From contig JAACMV010000027.1 in the NCBI GenBank assembly GCA_010909725.1, forward strand, positions 434,001-498,000: a DNA stretch of 64,000 nucleotides, given 5' to 3'. Numbering within the stretch: position 1 is the stretch's first letter; every line of letters starts with the position of its first letter. Positions 61,217-64,000 of this stretch are shown one piece after another. The stretch comes from Picochlorum sp. 'celeri' (Eukaryota; Chlorophyta; Trebouxiophyceae). The notes beneath the pieces were generated by a model. That model saw only the letters and a program-made list of their open reading frames with translations. It was not told the DNA's origin and made no database searches. Position numbers and translations under genes: made by a program.

Positions 61217-64000
61217 ATGGTAGATATTCAGAATCCAAATTCTATGCATGTTGAGAAACAGCAGGAATCAGAGCAGGAGGAAGAATTTGTTGTGCTCAAG
61301 TTGGTTCAGCTTGACTATTACAGGGAATACCATCATGTGACTGCTGCTGGAGGAATGTATCACCACCAACAAAGAGACGCTGGAACATCTTTGGATGATT
61401 ATCGGTTGATGTGGTCCTCGTTGGAAGGGCGTGTGATGGATGATGTCAAGGTTCCTGTTGTTCGAATGTTTGGAGTGACACCGCAGGGTTGTTCAATGTG
61501 TGTGCATGTGCATGGGGCATTTCCATACTTTTATGTGGCTGTAAAGGAGGAGGATGTATGTGATGGCCAAGGAGGTGGGTTTACCATGTGATTGGTGTTC
61601 GTATGTGGTTGTGTTCACCAAATAAAATGTATCCGAGGGATGTTTGTGTGTGCAGTGAAATCGCACATGCATAGATTTGCCAGGGCATTAAATACCGCGT
61701 TGCACGTACAACATGCCGTCAGGACGGGTGATGCTGTGGATGATACGGCGAAAGTGGTGAAGAGTAGGGTCTTTGATATTGTCTTGGTTCGAGGGAAGCC
61801 TTTTTATGGATACCACCATGAGGATTGTTTGTGGATGAAGGTCATCATGATTGATCCTTCGGATGTGAAGCGGGCGTCAACACTGTTGAGTTCTGGTGCC
61901 GTTTTGGGGAAGAAATTTCAGCCGCACGAGTCTCATATTCCATTCATGTTGCAGCTGAAGATTGATTATAACTTGCATGGGATGGGGTGGGTGTGGTTCC
62001 GACGAGCTGCGTTTCGGAAAATTTCAGACGCAGCGTATGGGCAAAAATTATGGCGATTAAATTCTTCGAGGAAAGAACAGACTCGATGTGACATGGAGGC
62101 TGATGCTTTGGTGGTTGATATATTGAATATTCAGGGGAAGACAATGGTGAATATCAATGATGCTCCAGAAGATGTTCGGTTGGTTGATTCGTTGGCACCA
62201 ATATGGGCGGATGAACGGAGGAGACAGGGAACCTGTAGCATTGATGCAACTCCTGTTACTGTAGAGAGAGACGTTAGAGGATTCGATACCGATACTATCG
62301 AGGTTTGGAGAGGAAAATTTAAGGAAGCTGATGATCGGAGACAGGAGGAGGAGGGGATGAGGATGCAGAGGGGATCAGATGTTCAAGATGCGAATCAGTC
62401 GCCCCAGAAAGATGATATTTCGTCATTGGTTGACGTGGGTATTATTGAACATACCCAGAGAGAAATGGACAATGTTGATGAGGCGACTGGGTGGGGTGAG
62501 AGGCAGCGGGAGTATGGGGCCATGAGGGGTGTGCCAGGTGGTGATGAAGAGGATGCGCTCGCTATGCTGGTTCAATACATCCCTGAATCTCACAGTCTCA
62601 CACTTGATGAGGATGCGAAAGGAAGTGCTGATGGTTTGAACAGGATGTGGAGTCAAGATGATGCCCCAAGCCAGAAGCAGATGGGGCAGCATATTCGACA
62701 AGCTTTGGTTCAGGACATTTTAAGCGCCGAGACCGAATGTCGCGACATCATAGAAGCTTCTCAAATGTATGAAAGGCAGATGAATGAGCATAATGGCTAT
62801 AGGATCCCTCAAGTAGATGGCGGTAATGATTGTTCGGATGAAGAGGGTACCTCAGGAGGTCGAGAACCTGACAGGCCTGGGGTGAGTTCTGATCGTGCGG
62901 AGGCGTACGCATCGCGGGACGAGGTGAAAAATTCGATACTCAGAATATCTCAGATTCGTGAGATGTTTTTCGGGAGGAGCGATTACTTTGATATCGTTGA
63001 TGAGGCAGAAAATACACCGCAGCCACAGGTTGCCTCAGCTTCTCAGGAAAAGTTGAACTTCTGGAGGGAGCCTGCTTCTCAGGTGAATTTTGAAGACGAG
63101 ATTGAATTGAATGATGAGGATAGATTTGGCGAAACGCGGGTTGAATCGGATAATGCTACTGCTGACAAGGTGCTCACCCTCTGTAGGCCACCTCCATCCA
63201 TTTCTGACATTGAAGACAGTTGGGATCGCTTTGGGTTGCTACCTATTGTACACCAAGGGCCGCATTATAGCAATTCAAGTGATATTGTGAAAAAAGTTGA
63301 AGTGTTTGCGGGCAAAGCGTTTCATGCCAAAAGCACTGCTGTCGATGCCTTGCCAACATTTGGCCCAACAGTAGCCATGGAAGGCAAACTACAGTCTTTG
63401 GGTGCCGTTCCACAGCATAATATGAATTTTGCGTTATCTTGGGACCCACCAACGTATTTCACAGTAGAAAAATGGGCGAAAGAGCTTGCGCAACATAGAG
63501 AAGGTGTTTCCTTGCCGTCTGGCTCCTCTGCTCCAAGAATGGACCCCAACACAGGGAGGCTTCTCCCCACAACAGCAGCGTCCCATACCTCCCAGAGCTC
63601 TCTGATGGGAACTCCAATGATATCAAGCTATAAGCAGAATATGAATAATTTTGACACGACACCAGAAGAATTGTACCAGCCTCAATCTGATGGACACTTG
63701 CCCAACGAGACTGATGATTTGATACGGCCAGCTTCCCCCAAGTATGACGAAGTTGATGCCTTCTATAACAATCCAAGAGTCCAAGAATCGCCCACTGTAA
63801 TTAGAGGTGCAAAGAAGACAACATCGCCAATGTGCGCAAAGAGGCAGAAGCGTAAGCAGTCAATCAGCCAAATATCTCCACCGTCTGGATTCTATCAAGG
63901 TCGCACTGCAGAGTCACAAATGGGGTTCCAGTATGACACTTCAGATGGCAAAGGTGAGGGTTTGACCATTGCCTGCATTGAAGTACATGCAGAAACACGT
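61217..64000 (+). CDS. DNA polymerase zeta catalytic subunit REV3, N-terminal part (runs off the window)
   Basis: Exon 1 61217-61574; the intron of 81 nt (61575-61655, GTGGGT..GTGCAG) joins in phase 1 to an exon that stays open from 61656 to the window end (over 780 codons). The N-terminal B-family polymerase domain shows EEFVVLKLVQLDYYREY, VPVVRMFGVTPQGCSMCVHVHG with FPYF, KSRVFDIVLVRGKPFYGYH, FQPHESHIPFMLQ and IDYNLHGMGW. These mark REV3, as does the very long acidic, poorly conserved linker that follows. The last residues, LTIACIEVHAETR, begin the exonuclease-like domain motif of REV3. The catalytic palm and C-terminal Fe-S region lie beyond the window. It performs translesion synthesis; POLD2 at 40.4 kb is a shared subunit of Pol zeta. 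Confidence 0.9.

Noticed and set aside
1..64000. tRNA, rRNA, CRISPR arrays, bacterial operons
   Set aside because: No cloverleaf with conserved T-loop, no rRNA segments and no regularly spaced repeats were found; spliceosomal introns and gene content are eukaryotic.

Overview
This is nuclear DNA from a compact eukaryotic genome, most likely a green alga of prasinophyte type. Genes lie tens to a few hundred bases apart on both strands. Introns are few and mostly short (43-324 nt), with GT..AG ends and often GTATGT/GTACGT donors. The green lineage is shown by two chlorophyll a/b-binding proteins (an LHCB5/CP26 and an LHCB7-like protein), a plant-type riboflavin reductase fused to a NADAR domain, an OM64/TOC64-type pseudo-amidase with TPRs, an FDSADW-type endosulfine and a plant B3 DNA-binding domain. 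The species cannot be named from the sequence alone.

Layout. 0-2 kb: 3' exon of an unknown gene and a plastid D-ribulose kinase (XK-1) homologue. 2.2-10.8 kb: a cellulose-synthase-like/GH9 fusion, a universal-stress-like gene, a beta-propeller glycosidase-like gene, a secreted Ala-Pro repeat protein and the LHCB7-like gene. All of these carry small frame-breaking indels, mostly at homopolymers, so this block is probably poorly polished consensus rather than a run of pseudogenes. 11.8-35.2 kb: intact housekeeping and organelle genes (legumain, TBCB, GYF protein, OM64, importin-9, PYRR-NADAR, glutaredoxin, AHA1, two tandem auxin-efflux-carrier-family transporters, a long [FeFe]-hydrogenase, LHCB5, RAD21 cohesin).

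35.7-40.0 kb is the unusual part: four genes for small secreted cysteine-containing proteins in mirror order A-B-B'-A' around a near-perfect palindrome (two 338-bp arms, one mismatch seen, 159-bp spacer). The arms hold the promoters and exactly the first 18 codons (signal peptide) of B and B'. Directly after codon 18 the two proteins diverge strongly but keep the same 14-cysteine framework. The outer pair A/A' is homologous but far more diverged, and distances from the centre are conserved to about 10-80 bp.

40.4-64 kb: POLD2, a TSSC4-like protein, a Greatwall/Rim15/IREH1-type kinase near an endosulfine (the known kinase-substrate pair), a secreted aldonolactone-oxidase-like flavoprotein, RWDD1, TFIIB, a myristoylatable PP2C, SDHA, VPS24/CHMP3, an H3K36-type SET methyltransferase that also carries PWWP, Tudor-like and B3 domains, and the N-terminal part of REV3 (Pol zeta), which runs off the window. 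I saw no rRNA, tRNA, CRISPR array or intact transposon.
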